Source: Anaerolineae bacterium (GTDB taxonomy: Bacteria > Chloroflexota > Anaerolineae > Anaerolineales > Villigracilaceae). Taken from it: DNA of 42,109 nt. Within the stretch, counting starts at the first letter, position 1. Every line of letters starts with the position of its first letter. A program made the translations under genes and the position numbers. The notes beneath the pieces were generated by a model. It did no database searches. It had not been told where the DNA came from and saw only the letters and a list, made by a program, of their open reading frames with translations. This document shows, piece by piece, positions 1 to 8,445 of this stretch. The stretch lies in assembly GCA_030123675.1 (NCBI GenBank), contig JASJYH010000013.1:1-42109 (forward strand), in the 5' to 3' direction.

Positions 1-24
1 CCCTTCGCTTTGCTCAGGGTGACA
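1..24. repeat. partial TGTCA-family intergenic repeat
   Basis: The window opens inside what looks like the right end of a dispersed repeat: CTCAGGGTGACAAATT resembles the right end at 17206-17220 (TCAGAATGACAATTT). Only this end is visible, so the assignment rests on similarity to the fuller copies at 712-825, 9398-9526, 16264-16433 and 17103-17216. Confidence 0.45.
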
Positions 25-71
25 AATTAATTATGTCCTCGGTATTAAGCACTCCGGACATTTATAAGCCC

Positions 72-100
72 TTGGCAATTTACTAACTAGTAAGTAAAAT
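72..100 (+). promoter_or_regulatory. promoter and TetR-type operator upstream of the tetR gene
   Basis: A -35 box TTGGCA (72-77), a 17-nt spacer and a -10 box TAAAAT (95-100) form a good sigma-70 promoter. The 20-bp near-palindrome TTTACTAACTAGTAAGTAAA (79-98, 18 of 20 positions symmetric, centre ACTAGT) fills the spacer and overlaps the -10. This is the usual place for a TetR repressor to bind, so autoregulation is inferred. The -10 ends only 9 nt before the ATG, so the transcript would have almost no leader. Confidence 0.75.
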
Positions 101-109
101 ACGGATCCG

Positions 110-682
110 ATGAGCAAAAGTTCAAATACCAAACGGGCGATCTTGAATCTGGCTGAAGCCCTGATGCAAGATAAGGGCTTCAATGGCTTTAGCTACGCTC
201 ATATTGCCTCAGAATTGGGCGTCAAGAATGCCGCCATTCATTACCACTTCCCTAGCAAGGAAGCCCTGGGCGGTGCGGTGGTACAACGCTATCGGGATCG
301 CTTCCAGTTGTGGGTCAACAATCCGAGCGTAAAAGACCTGCCCCCAGTGAAAAAGCTGGAGTGGTTTTTTGGGATTTACTCGGACATGCGCGCTGATAAA
401 GGTAAGGTCTGTTTGGCGGGCTCGCTCGAGACGGAGTTCAATGTCATCCCTGAATCCTTGCGGGCCCAAACCAAAGCCCTGACCAACGAACTGCTCTCCT
501 GGTTGGCTGCTACATTAGAGGAAGGCCGGCGGGCAGGTGTATTTCACTTTACAGGTGATCCGACCAGGAAGGCCAGCTTGATCCTGTCTAGTTTGCAGGG
601 TGGTTTGCAATTGGCACGCGCCCTGGGAACAGACATGTTTCATGCGGTTGTCGAGCAGCACAAGCAAGACTTGCTCGTCTAA
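110..682 (+). CDS. TetR/AcrR family transcriptional regulator
   Basis: The 190-residue product has the usual TetR length and layout. An N-terminal helix-turn-helix lies at about residues 28-47 (FSYAHIASELGVKNAAIHYHF, with the family's YxHF ending), followed by an all-helical ligand-binding and dimerisation domain. The ATG at 110 has no good ribosome-binding site and sits just after a -10 box and a palindromic operator, which suggests autorepression and a near-leaderless mRNA. TetR proteins often control a neighbouring enzyme or pump. The alpha/beta hydrolase gene downstream on the same strand is a candidate target, but a repeat lies between them. The ligand cannot be read from sequence. Confidence 0.93.
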   Translation: MSKSSNTKRAILNLAEALMQDKGFNGFSYAHIASELGVKNAAIHYHFPSKEALGGAVVQRYRDRFQLWVNNPSVKDLPPVKKLEWFFGIYSDMRADKGKVCLAGSLETEFNVIPESLRAQTKALTNELLSWLAATLEEGRRAGVFHFTGDPTRKASLILSSLQGGLQLARALGTDMFHAVVEQHKQDLLV

Positions 683-711
683 CATTTTTGGTAGTGGTAT
701 AAAAGTAAGTG

Positions 712-825
712 GTGTCATTGCGAAGGAGCGCTAGCGACTGAAGCAATCTGCGCTTTTAATTAGGAGATTGCTTCGCTCCGTACTCCGTCCGGCGTCCTTT
801 CAGGAAACTGCGCTCGCAATGACAC
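712..825. repeat. 114-bp intergenic repeat with 12-bp terminal inverted repeats
   Basis: Perfect 12-bp ends GTGTCATTGCGA (712-723) and TCGCAATGACAC (814-825) bound a non-coding 114-bp element. An inner pair, GAAGCAATCT and AGATTGCTTC, could extend the fold. It fills the gap between the TetR gene and the hydrolase gene. It carries no ORF and looks like a MITE or REP-like unit. The left 30 nt recur almost exactly at 1655-1684. Confidence 0.8.
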
Positions 826-843
826 AACTTAAAAGGAGTATAC

Positions 844-1677
844 ATGCCAAATTTAATACCCTCCACACTCAAGCAGCGCCTGATCGTCAAGAAAGCCTAT
901 CAAGCTTTTTTCAGCCCGGGCAAACGTGAAGAGGCTGCTGCAGAGCGCGAGATTATCCAACGCGGAAAAACCTATCGGCTCCCCTATTCGGGCGGCCAGC
1001 TGGCCGTTAGCACCTGGGGTGAGGTTGGCCCCGCTATTTTGCTGATGCATGGCTGGGGCGGCGCCCTTGCTCAAATGACAGGCTTTGTAATGCCATTATT
1101 AACTGCTGGCTACCGTGTGGTAGCTTATGACCAACCCGCACACGGCCAGTCTGATGGGCTGATGACAAATGTGCTTGAAATTGCGCCCACGCTGGATCTT
1201 ATTTCAAAACATGAAGGGCCCTTTGAAACCATCATTGCGCATTCATTTGGGACCCTGGTTGTCTCTTACGGGCTGGCCAACCTGGATTATCCAGCTCCCC
1301 AAAAATTGGTGTACTTGGGCTCCTTCAACCGCTTGATGGACTCGTTGCCGCGGTTTCAGGTTTTGGCTGGATTGCCGGATGTAATTATGGAGGGCGTCCG
1401 AGATAAGATTTACGATAAATTCAACCGGGATGTATTAGAAGCCATCACGAACGAGAGCATGACCCAGCGCATCGATATCCCCGCGCTATTGTTCCACGAT
1501 ACGACAGACGAAGTTACCCCAATTGAGGACAGCCGCTCGATTGCCAAGGTTTGGAAGAGTGCCAATTTGATTGAAACCGACGGATTGGGCCATAGAGGCG
1601 GATTGCAATCCAGCGACATTCACGCACAAATTGTAAAATTTTTGAAAGGTGATCTTGTCATTGCGAAGGAGCGCTAG
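844..1677 (+). CDS. alpha/beta hydrolase
   Basis: This 277-residue alpha/beta-hydrolase-fold protein shows the oxyanion-hole HGWGG at residues 69-73, the nucleophile elbow AHSFG with Ser134, an acid in HDTTDEVTP (Asp222 likely) and the catalytic His250 in GLGH. The triad is therefore complete. No signal peptide is visible, so it is probably cytoplasmic. The substrate is unknown. The start is supported by AAAGGAG about 6 nt upstream. The final residues (about 271-277, LVIAKER) and the TAG stop are encoded by a copy of the dispersed repeat also seen at 712, so the original C-terminus seems to have been replaced or extended by repeat insertion. The fold and triad lie upstream of this and should be unaffected. 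Confidence 0.92.
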   Translation: MPNLIPSTLKQRLIVKKAYQAFFSPGKREEAAAEREIIQRGKTYRLPYSGGQLAVSTWGEVGPAILLMHGWGGALAQMTGFVMPLLTAGYRVVAYDQPAHGQSDGLMTNVLEIAPTLDLISKHEGPFETIIAHSFGTLVVSYGLANLDYPAPQKLVYLGSFNRLMDSLPRFQVLAGLPDVIMEGVRDKIYDKFNRDVLEAITNESMTQRIDIPALLFHDTTDEVTPIEDSRSIAKVWKSANLIETDGLGHRGGLQSSDIHAQIVKFLKGDLVIAKER

Positions 1678-1730
1678 CGACTGACCTGTGCCCCGCTTGT
1701 CCCCAGGGGGGGAATGGGGTAAGCAATCTC
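1655..1730. repeat. partial, interrupted copy of the 712-825 repeat
   Basis: TTGTCATTGCGAAGGAGCGC at 1655-1674 and the next 10 nt match the left end of the repeat at 712. After an unrelated G/C-rich insert (about 1685-1720) the match resumes with AAGCAATCTCC. The left end lies inside the hydrolase reading frame and provides its last codons and stop. Confidence 0.65.
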
Positions 1731-1832
1731 CTTGATAGTGGAGGAGACTGCCGAAGTGCCCTTAGGGTACGTCAGGCTAAAGCCTTCCTACTAATGATAT
1801 GACTTATCATTTTGAAATGAGCAGCGACCGCT

Positions 1833-1904
1833 GGTTGAGTATCCGGCGGGGTTTCGATACGCTCCCTACGGTCGCACTCAACCGCCGCCGGATGTATCGA
1901 AACC
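1833..1904. repeat. structured repeat with interlaced complementary blocks
   Basis: Three blocks, GGTTGAGT (1833-1840), ATCCGGCGG (1841-1849) and GGTTTCGATAC (1850-1860), are followed in the same order by their reverse complements: ACTCAACC (1876-1883), CCGCCGGAT (1885-1893) and GTATCGAAACC (1894-1904). Because the order is A-B-C-A'-B'-C', the pairs cannot all nest. As RNA this is a pseudoknot-type layout. I see no ORF with family support here. Confidence 0.7.
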
Positions 1905-1955
1905 AAGGATGCTGTGGAGACACTCGCAGTGACAGACCTATTAGGGGTTTTGACC

Positions 1956-3077
1956 TCACCAGAGCGAATTCAAAAACGTGCTAAATTCGTCTCGAAAGCG
2001 CTGCCTGGCAAATCGCTGTGCGTTTTTCTGAATCAGGCGCGCATCGAAAGAATTTTTCCTTCTTTCAAATTCCTCCAGTGCTTGGACCATCGCTGCCATT
2101 GACTGAGTATCGAATAAGAGACCAGTCTCACCATCTACCACGATCTCGGCTGCGCCGCCTTGCCGGTACGCGATCACCGGGCAACCAGCCGCTTGTGCTT
2201 CTGCCATCGCCATCCCAAAATCCTCAACGGCCATATAAACGAATGCCTTTGCGCGATTCATCAGGTCAGTCACTACTTCATCTGGCTGATTATCCAACAG
2301 AGTCACATTCGGCCCAGCCAGTCGGGCAAGATTGGGTTTTTCCGGGCCTGTTCCGACTACCAACAAAGGCAGTTTCAATTGGTTGAAAGCCTCCACAATC
2401 GTGGCTACCCGCTTGTAGGGCACCAAGCGCGTGACCACCAAATAAAAATTCTCTCGCTTATTAACAGGCTTGAATCGGGTTAGGTCAATTGGTGGGTATA
2501 TGACCCGTGCCTCTCGCCCCCAAACTTGCTTGATCCGTCCCGCCGTCCATTCAGAAATCGCCAACATATGATCCGCACGTTGCGCGGCTTTGCGGTCCCA
2601 GGTGCGGATAAATCCCAATGCGGAGCGAGCAAGCCAACCCGCGAACGATCCGTTTAATCCATGTAAATTCAGATAATCTTCCTGCAGGTGCCAAGCGTAG
2701 CGCATCGGGGTGCAAATGTAAGCAACATGGGTCTGCCCAACTTGAGTCCGAACCCCATGCGCCACAGCGTGGGAGAGCGAAAGCACAATTGGGAATCGGT
2801 TGAGATCCAGGCGTTCGATCGCCAGCGGCATAAGTGGCAAGTAAGATCGATAATATTTGTGTATGCCTGGCAAACGCTGCATCAAAGTAGTTGTCACACT
2901 GTATTTTGCCAATGGGGTATTTTCGAAGGCTGAGCGGGAATACAGCAAGGCATGCAGTTGGGCCTGTGGGTAAAGGTCCATAATTTCAGCCAACAGACGC
3001 TCAGAACCACTGTATGAGCTGAGCCAATCGTGGACTACGGCCAACGAATTAGTTGTGGGAGGCTGGGTTTGACTCAA
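1956..3077 (-). CDS. GT4-family glycosyltransferase
   Basis: This 373-residue protein has the GT-B layout. The N-terminal half starts AVVHDWLSSYSGSERLL (nucleotide-sugar glycosyltransferase style). The C-terminal Rossmann domain begins near FYLVVTRLVPYKR and holds the GT4 donor-site motif EDFGMAMAEAQAAGCPVIAY, with the E-x7-E signature around residues 285-305. It probably transfers a sugar from an NDP or GDP donor to a lipid-linked glycan at the cytoplasmic face. It is the last gene of a minus-strand run of three GT4 enzymes and a membrane polymerase, 12 nt after its upstream neighbour. Sugar specificity cannot be told. Confidence 0.93.
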   Translation of the reverse strand: MSQTQPPTTNSLAVVHDWLSSYSGSERLLAEIMDLYPQAQLHALLYSRSAFENTPLAKYSVTTTLMQRLPGIHKYYRSYLPLMPLAIERLDLNRFPIVLSLSHAVAHGVRTQVGQTHVAYICTPMRYAWHLQEDYLNLHGLNGSFAGWLARSALGFIRTWDRKAAQRADHMLAISEWTAGRIKQVWGREARVIYPPIDLTRFKPVNKRENFYLVVTRLVPYKRVATIVEAFNQLKLPLLVVGTGPEKPNLARLAGPNVTLLDNQPDEVVTDLMNRAKAFVYMAVEDFGMAMAEAQAAGCPVIAYRQGGAAEIVVDGETGLLFDTQSMAAMVQALEEFERRKNSFDARLIQKNAQRFARQRFRDEFSTFLNSLW

Positions 3078-3089
3078 CTATTTTTGCTC

Positions 3090-4115
3090 CTAAAGCGTAT
3101 CCAGGGATAAGCGCGTTTTTGCTGCAGCGTTGTCCCAACCAAAAGTGGCTGCTCGTTCCAGGCCCTGGGCACTTAGTTTCTGGCACAGAGAACGGTCAGC
3201 GGACAACTGGCTCATGGCCGCTGCGATATTGGAAGGTTCGAGCGGGTCCACCAACATGGCAGCCTCAGCCGCGATTTCGGGTAAAGAGCCATGGTTGGAT
3301 GTGATCACAGGCGTGCCGCAAGCCATGGCTTCCAAGACCGATAACCCGAATCCTTCGTATAGCGAAGGCAGTACAAGCGCATACGCAGCGCAATACACAG
3401 CCGGCAGATCAGCCTCTGGAATATAACCAAGTGGATGAACTCCGGGGGGCATGGACCCGTAGCCCCTACCGCGGAAGACAGCCCCGGCGCTTCCAACCAG
3501 GACCAAAGCCTGCTGCGGGATCTTAGCCCGAATCTGGTCCCAAGCCTTGAATAAACCAACCAGGTTCTTGCGCGGTTCTTGGGTGCCCACAAAAAGGAAA
3601 TAAGACTTGGGCAATCCATACTTCTCACGGATTTCCAGGATCTTTTTCCGGGAGACGGGTCCAAAAGGTTTCCCGACCCCGCCTGGGATAACTCGGATGC
3701 GTTCTTTAGGAAGCCCGAGTTTTATCTGCAGCCGTTCAGACGAAAACTGTGAGGGTGTTATCACAAGTGCCACTGATCTAACCAATATGCGCCAAGAAAG
3801 CCGAACCCAACTTGCAAAAGCAGGCCGAAACCATTCCGGATGATCCAGCGGGCTGGCGTCATGCAGCACGAGTGCCTGGCGAGCTACAGACCAAGGGCCG
3901 CTATTGGCCGGCGACCACAATACTTCAGCACTCCGCAATCGGCGCGCCAAAACAAACTGCTCCCACATATTGCCAGCGATCTGACCCAACGGCTTGCCAG
4001 GCGCAAGTATGCGGCTCCCCTGTGGCAGCCGCACCCCGATCTCATAGGCGTAACGTTCCACACCAGTCGGCCGCCGCTGTGTATAACGTCCATTTATGGC
4101 AATTTGGTTACTCAA
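3090..4115 (-). CDS. GT4-family glycosyltransferase (mannosyltransferase-like)
   Basis: This 341-residue GT-B enzyme has an N-terminal NGRYTQRRPTGVERYAYE acceptor-domain opening typical of GT4 mannosyl or rhamnosyl transferases. Its C-terminal donor site has SLYEGFGLSVLEAMACGTPV followed by NHGSLPEI. The domain junction YFLFVGTQEPRKNL is also family-typical. The start overlaps the end of the upstream membrane-protein gene by 8 nt, so the two are probably translationally coupled. It belongs to the minus-strand arm of the surface-glycan locus. The exact donor and linkage are unknown. Confidence 0.93.
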   Translation of the reverse strand: MSNQIAINGRYTQRRPTGVERYAYEIGVRLPQGSRILAPGKPLGQIAGNMWEQFVLARRLRSAEVLWSPANSGPWSVARQALVLHDASPLDHPEWFRPAFASWVRLSWRILVRSVALVITPSQFSSERLQIKLGLPKERIRVIPGGVGKPFGPVSRKKILEIREKYGLPKSYFLFVGTQEPRKNLVGLFKAWDQIRAKIPQQALVLVGSAGAVFRGRGYGSMPPGVHPLGYIPEADLPAVYCAAYALVLPSLYEGFGLSVLEAMACGTPVITSNHGSLPEIAAEAAMLVDPLEPSNIAAAMSQLSADRSLCQKLSAQGLERAATFGWDNAAAKTRLSLDTL

Positions 4116-7100
4116 TCTTTTGCCTGACCTGAGCTGCCCATAAGCCCAGCATCAGCCCCAACAAGAGACGCCCGGGCGCTAATGTCCACAGGTAATGGTC
4201 AAACAGGCTGGTTGCCAATAGACCCGCCAGCGCAGCGCTCGAAATAACTCCTGCTGGGGTACGAGCATGCCTTATGCCTATAAGGATGACGATCGCCAAG
4301 CCAATTAGCATCAGCGCGCCACCCAGACCCAGGTCACTGATGACCAACAGCGCTAAGTTATGAACTGGTTCGATAGGCAATCCGGGGGCTGTGATCCGCT
4401 CGAGTGCTAGCATAAAGCCACCAGCGCCAACACCCAGCCAGGGCTGCTCTTGAATAATCTCAACGGCATAGTCTATCAAAGCCAGCCGGGTTATTACAGA
4501 ATATGCCTCTGTTGGCGCTGAAGTAGCTCCCAGGCGGGTGACGATGAGTGGGCGGGTCAGCGAAAGAATTGCTACCAACCCTATAATTCCAGCCAGACTG
4601 AGAAGGATCAATCTTTTTCGATCTAGTAAACGGCGTTTAAGCAAGATAACCAAGCCAGCGACTGCCAGGCCTATCCAGGCCCCTCGTGAGAAGGTCAGCA
4701 CCAAAAGCATGAGCCCCAAACTGAAGAGAACCGCAAACCAGCCACTCACGTTCTTGTTTCGAAGAAAGAGCCAAACTGGGCCAATCAGATACACTACAAT
4801 CCAGCCACCCAACAAATTAGGATGCGGCAATGTCCCATACACTCGCAAGAATCGCACTCCCAAGGCTTCTACGATAATGGCTCCTATCACCTCCGGGTTG
4901 GTGGCCTTTGGCCAAATTAATTCTAAAGGGTTTAGAAAATCGGTAGATTGAACCCCAAATTGCCAGAACCCAATCACTATTTGCAAACCTAGGGCAGCAC
5001 AAAACCCATAGGCAACCGCACGCCAAACTTGCGGCCGGTCGAACAGAGAGAAAAATAGTGCAATCGCTAGCCAAAGATGCAAGCCAACGTACAGCGAGAC
5101 CTGTCTGTCCAGTGACCATAGCATGCTTAAAGATGCCAACAAACCCAAGCCGATGAGCCAAATTCCGGGAGATTGGAGGATGCCTGCAAGTCCACCTGAG
5201 CTGCGTGAATCAGTTTGCCTTGGCAAAAAGAAGCGCTGCAAGGCCCAGGCAAGCACAGCAATCAGGGCCAGCGCATCGCTTAAAAAGAACAAGGCATGAT
5301 CGTAGGTAAAATAAATCCGATCTGTCCCAAGTTCAGCCAGCGTTCTAAAATACCAAAATGTCAATCCGAGCGGTAAGAGCGCAATAGCAAATGTGTGTAT
5401 TCTTAAAAGGGCCCCGCGGGTGGCCAAAGGCCGGAATTGTAAACCTGCCAATCCCGCCGTGAGGGCCAACGCAAGCAGGGGCAAGACACCCCACAAGAAT
5501 TCTGCCAATTGATTGGAGCTAACTGGCTGGGCAGGTTGAGGCAGGCTGCGGTTGGAATTTTGCCAAACCTGGACGCCATTTTTTAATATTGTTATCCGAG
5601 ACCACCCATTCCGGACCAGCACAGGGATGTATTCACTTCGATGTACAAATCCCCAACGCACTCCGTGCTCCTGCGCCCTTTCCAAAATCGGGTCTAATGC
5701 ACCTACCCCAACCGGGGTCCAAAAAGCTGTGTCTATTTGGGCAATTCCGCTCTTGCGCAGCTCGGGCAAGTTTCGGGCTGTATGATAGCTGCCATCTATG
5801 GTGGTGGCAGTCGTCAATCGAGAAAGGTAGGCCAGCTGATTGCCAAAGCCAAAGGTGAGATAGCGCCATTGCCAACGGCCTTCTTCTTCCAAATATTTAA
5901 CGATTGGCTGCATGTCCACTTGAGGCGGTTGGACGTGGAAGATAGTTTGTGCTGTGCCTGTTATTAGGGAGGTTAGTCCTAGCAAACCAAAAGCAACCAT
6001 CGAAGCTACTTGCCTGATGCGTATATTCGGATATTCAAATAAGCGCTCAAGGCGAGTTTGGCGTATTGGCGAGGAAACAAGATTTATTGTCAGGCTCAAG
6101 AGACGCGGAAGAAACCGTCGCAAGGGGATCAGGAGCATCCCAAGGTACGGTAGCAAGAATATGGAGGCCCATAATGCGAAGCGATCATACGTCAACCACT
6201 CCCATCCAGAACCGAAGACCCACCGTGGCAGGGCTGTCGTGCCTCCCAGTCCAAACAGGAACAAACCCAGGAAAGCTATGCCCAATCCCCGCCTGTGTCG
6301 TAACCCGATAAACCAAAGTGCAAATGGGATCAGCACCATCAGGGGTCCGTACATCGGCAAAAAGAATGTGATGATAGCAAAGGGATCCGTTAGAAAATTG
6401 TGGCGGGAGGGGTGATCAATCGGTGTCTGAAGCTCCTGTCCCAGCCCCCAACCCCAGAATGGCCAAACTACGACCAATGCCACCAGGGTTGCAAAAACAG
6501 TGAAGAGAGACACTCGTATTATCAACGAACGCCACTCCATATTTTGGCTGATTCTCAAATGCAGCACAATCGCGAGTAACAACCAGGGTAGAAAAAGAAG
6601 TGTGCCGTGATGGGAAGCCATCACAACAGCGATCAAAGCGACTGCTAACGCGCCACTGAGCCTTTCTCCCGTTCGCAGGTAGCGCGCAAAAGCAGCTCCA
6701 GCAAACAAAGCCAGCAACGTACCGGCAAGTGTCGGTAGTTGTCCGAAGGTATGCGCCGATAAGTATATTGACGGCAGAAAGGCAGATCCCAGGGCTGCGT
6801 AACCAGCCGTTGCGGGCCCCGTGAAGATGCGACTGAATGCATATACCCCCAGGGGAAAGGCTGTCAAAACAGTCAGAAAGACGAGCGCAAAGGCCGCCTC
6901 AACGCCGATGAGATGACTCAGCAAGCCTATCGCCTGGTGGACGAGCGGCGGGTAGGAGTTAATTTCAAAGCCTGTATACCAGCGTGGTTCCCAAAGAGAC
7001 CACCAATCCAAACGATAATGGTCCGCAAAGAACATGTGGGTATACGCATCAAAACTTGTCCGATATCTGGTTGCAAGCACCAGCAGGCCATGGAATAGAA

Positions 7101-7140
7101 AAGACAGGAGGACGGCTCTGCGTACACGCTTGGGAATCAT
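4108..7140 (-). CDS. fused GT-C-like membrane protein and O-antigen ligase/polymerase
   Basis: This 1010-residue polytopic protein has two parts. Residues 1 to about 560 resemble the membrane family often labelled 6-pyruvoyl-tetrahydropterin synthase-related. They carry an early loop with DAYTHMFFADHY, many hydrophobic helices, and then a soluble stretch (about 400-540) with GSYHTARNLPELR. That arrangement recalls GT-C glycosyltransferases. Residues of about 560-1010 form a second helical bundle with O-antigen ligase (Wzy_C) hallmarks: PHPNLLGG, LTFSRGAWIGL, and a loop with PVHN where the catalytic His of WaaL-type ligases lies. One polypeptide may therefore both add a sugar from a polyprenyl-phosphate donor and polymerise or ligate glycan outside the membrane. 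The gene overlaps both neighbours (4 nt and 8 nt). The GT-C assignment of the first half is inference. Confidence 0.85.
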   Translation of the reverse strand: MIPKRVRRAVLLSFLFHGLLVLATRYRTSFDAYTHMFFADHYRLDWWSLWEPRWYTGFEINSYPPLVHQAIGLLSHLIGVEAAFALVFLTVLTAFPLGVYAFSRIFTGPATAGYAALGSAFLPSIYLSAHTFGQLPTLAGTLLALFAGAAFARYLRTGERLSGALAVALIAVVMASHHGTLLFLPWLLLAIVLHLRISQNMEWRSLIIRVSLFTVFATLVALVVVWPFWGWGLGQELQTPIDHPSRHNFLTDPFAIITFFLPMYGPLMVLIPFALWFIGLRHRRGLGIAFLGLFLFGLGGTTALPRWVFGSGWEWLTYDRFALWASIFLLPYLGMLLIPLRRFLPRLLSLTINLVSSPIRQTRLERLFEYPNIRIRQVASMVAFGLLGLTSLITGTAQTIFHVQPPQVDMQPIVKYLEEEGRWQWRYLTFGFGNQLAYLSRLTTATTIDGSYHTARNLPELRKSGIAQIDTAFWTPVGVGALDPILERAQEHGVRWGFVHRSEYIPVLVRNGWSRITILKNGVQVWQNSNRSLPQPAQPVSSNQLAEFLWGVLPLLALALTAGLAGLQFRPLATRGALLRIHTFAIALLPLGLTFWYFRTLAELGTDRIYFTYDHALFFLSDALALIAVLAWALQRFFLPRQTDSRSSGGLAGILQSPGIWLIGLGLLASLSMLWSLDRQVSLYVGLHLWLAIALFFSLFDRPQVWRAVAYGFCAALGLQIVIGFWQFGVQSTDFLNPLELIWPKATNPEVIGAIIVEALGVRFLRVYGTLPHPNLLGGWIVVYLIGPVWLFLRNKNVSGWFAVLFSLGLMLLVLTFSRGAWIGLAVAGLVILLKRRLLDRKRLILLSLAGIIGLVAILSLTRPLIVTRLGATSAPTEAYSVITRLALIDYAVEIIQEQPWLGVGAGGFMLALERITAPGLPIEPVHNLALLVISDLGLGGALMLIGLAIVILIGIRHARTPAGVISSAALAGLLATSLFDHYLWTLAPGRLLLGLMLGLWAAQVRQKIE

Positions 7141-8339
7141 GCCTGTTCTAATGTGAGCTGGGCCGGGATAACAATTCGCTTTTCACTGCGTCGCAATTCG
7201 AGCGCCAAATTGAATGCATGCAAATAGCGTATGCAGGTTTGCTCAGGCCGAAAGTGCTGAATGGACTTAAAATTATGCGCCACTTGTTCATGCCGAGCGC
7301 TGGCCGATTCTAATAAAAACCGGATTGCCTGAACTAGGCTCTCAGTATTACCAACCTTGGAATACACAACTTTCATGTTGCTCTCTACTACAAAAGAGCG
7401 AATCTCAGCCAGGTCTGAAGCAACAATAGGTCGCCCCCACATCACGGCTTGATACAAGACACTGGAGGACCCACTGGAGGCGGTATAAGGCAGGACAATG
7501 ATTTGAGCCTTTCGGAAGATGTCTTGAACTTTGTCTTCTGGAACTTCTCCCAACCAGCGGATTCCGGCCAAGTCACTATATTGTTGCTTCAAGCGGGCCG
7601 CATAATCGGCGAAGCGAACGTGGGTTGCTCCTGCAATTGATAAGCGCAAGCTTGGGATTTCTTCTAAGAGTGAAGAGAAGGCCTTGAGCAATCCTTCCAA
7701 GCCTTTAAACGGAGCCAGGGTGGTAAAGAACAACAGCTCTGGGTTCTGCTCTTCAGGGAGTAGGTCTGGAGTACGATAAGCCCCGATCGGAATATGGATC
7801 CCACGAACATTGGGATAGCGAATCTTCAGCTTATCGACATAATCCTGCGTGGTCAGGCACACTACGTTGGCATAAGTCCCACTGCGGGTTAATAATTTTG
7901 CACCAAATTGCGCGAAGATACCCCCTGGCACCTTAAGTGCCTGTAAATCTGCTGCTTCGATCAACTCATGCAATGTGACAACTGTAGGGAAGCCCATTTT
8001 TTGGGCCAAAACCGGCGTCAGGAAGCCTGATAAATTTGCCAACGGTGAGCGGCCAAAGGCGCTGGCACCCATATTAAACCAGACCAGATCTGGTTTTAAT
8101 TCACGCAGACGGGAAATAATTTTAAGGCTTGTATCCAGGCGCTCTAATTGCCAAGGATACTCAACCTGCAAGGGAGCAAAATGGTCAGTTCCATTCAAAT
8201 TGTTAGAACTAGAACTACCAGCAAGAACTGAAATTTTTTCAAATAAACCCAGGTCACCTAATGCGCGACTGAGATGGTAACCATACTGGCCTATGCCGGT
8301 AATGGTGGGCGGGAATGGACTGACGATGGCAAGATGCAT
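7137..8339 (-). CDS. GT4-family glycosyltransferase
   Basis: This 400-residue GT-B enzyme opens with MHLAIVSPFPPTITGIGQYG, a GT4 acceptor-domain start. Its C-terminal domain begins at ELLFFTTLAPFKGLEGLLKA and has the donor region VLPYTASSGSSSVLYQAVMW followed by GRPIVASDLAEI. The usual first Glu of the E-x7-E motif is replaced here by the Ser-rich GSSSV stretch, a variant found in some GT4 subfamilies. It is the first gene of the minus-strand glycan arm and overlaps the next gene by 4 nt (ATGA). A promoter with its -10 only 7 nt from the ATG precedes it, and no Shine-Dalgarno is visible. Confidence 0.9.
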   Translation of the reverse strand: MHLAIVSPFPPTITGIGQYGYHLSRALGDLGLFEKISVLAGSSSSNNLNGTDHFAPLQVEYPWQLERLDTSLKIISRLRELKPDLVWFNMGASAFGRSPLANLSGFLTPVLAQKMGFPTVVTLHELIEAADLQALKVPGGIFAQFGAKLLTRSGTYANVVCLTTQDYVDKLKIRYPNVRGIHIPIGAYRTPDLLPEEQNPELLFFTTLAPFKGLEGLLKAFSSLLEEIPSLRLSIAGATHVRFADYAARLKQQYSDLAGIRWLGEVPEDKVQDIFRKAQIIVLPYTASSGSSSVLYQAVMWGRPIVASDLAEIRSFVVESNMKVVYSKVGNTESLVQAIRFLLESASARHEQVAHNFKSIQHFRPEQTCIRYLHAFNLALELRRSEKRIVIPAQLTLEQA

Positions 8340-8346
8340 GCTTTAA

Positions 8347-8376
8347 ATTTTAAGTATTGCGGTATAAATAAGTCCA
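8347..8376 (-). promoter_or_regulatory. promoter of the minus-strand glycan arm, likely leaderless
   Basis: On the minus strand, -35 TGGACT (8371-8376), an 18-nt spacer and -10 TAAAAT (8347-8352) precede the ATG at 8339 by 7 nt. Transcription would start at or next to the start codon. It is divergent from the plus-strand promoter at 8387-8415. Confidence 0.55.
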
Positions 8377-8386
8377 GGACAAAAAA

Positions 8387-8415
8387 TTGACAGAACGCTA
8401 ACTGCAAAGTATATT
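8387..8415 (+). promoter_or_regulatory. sigma-70 promoter of the plus-strand glycan arm
   Basis: A consensus -35 TTGACA (8387-8392), a 17-nt spacer and -10 TATATT (8410-8415) lie upstream of the nucleotidyltransferase-like gene. This is one of the best promoter matches in the window. It is back-to-back with the minus-arm promoter, so one control region may serve both arms. Confidence 0.75.
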
Positions 8416-8445
8416 GTAACCAATCCTTTGCAAGCTTGCCCAAAT

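Noticed and set aside
1799-2102. Two plus-strand frames of about 60 residues after the hydrolase
   Set aside because: They run through the interlaced repeat and into the opposite-strand glycosyltransferase and have no family features.
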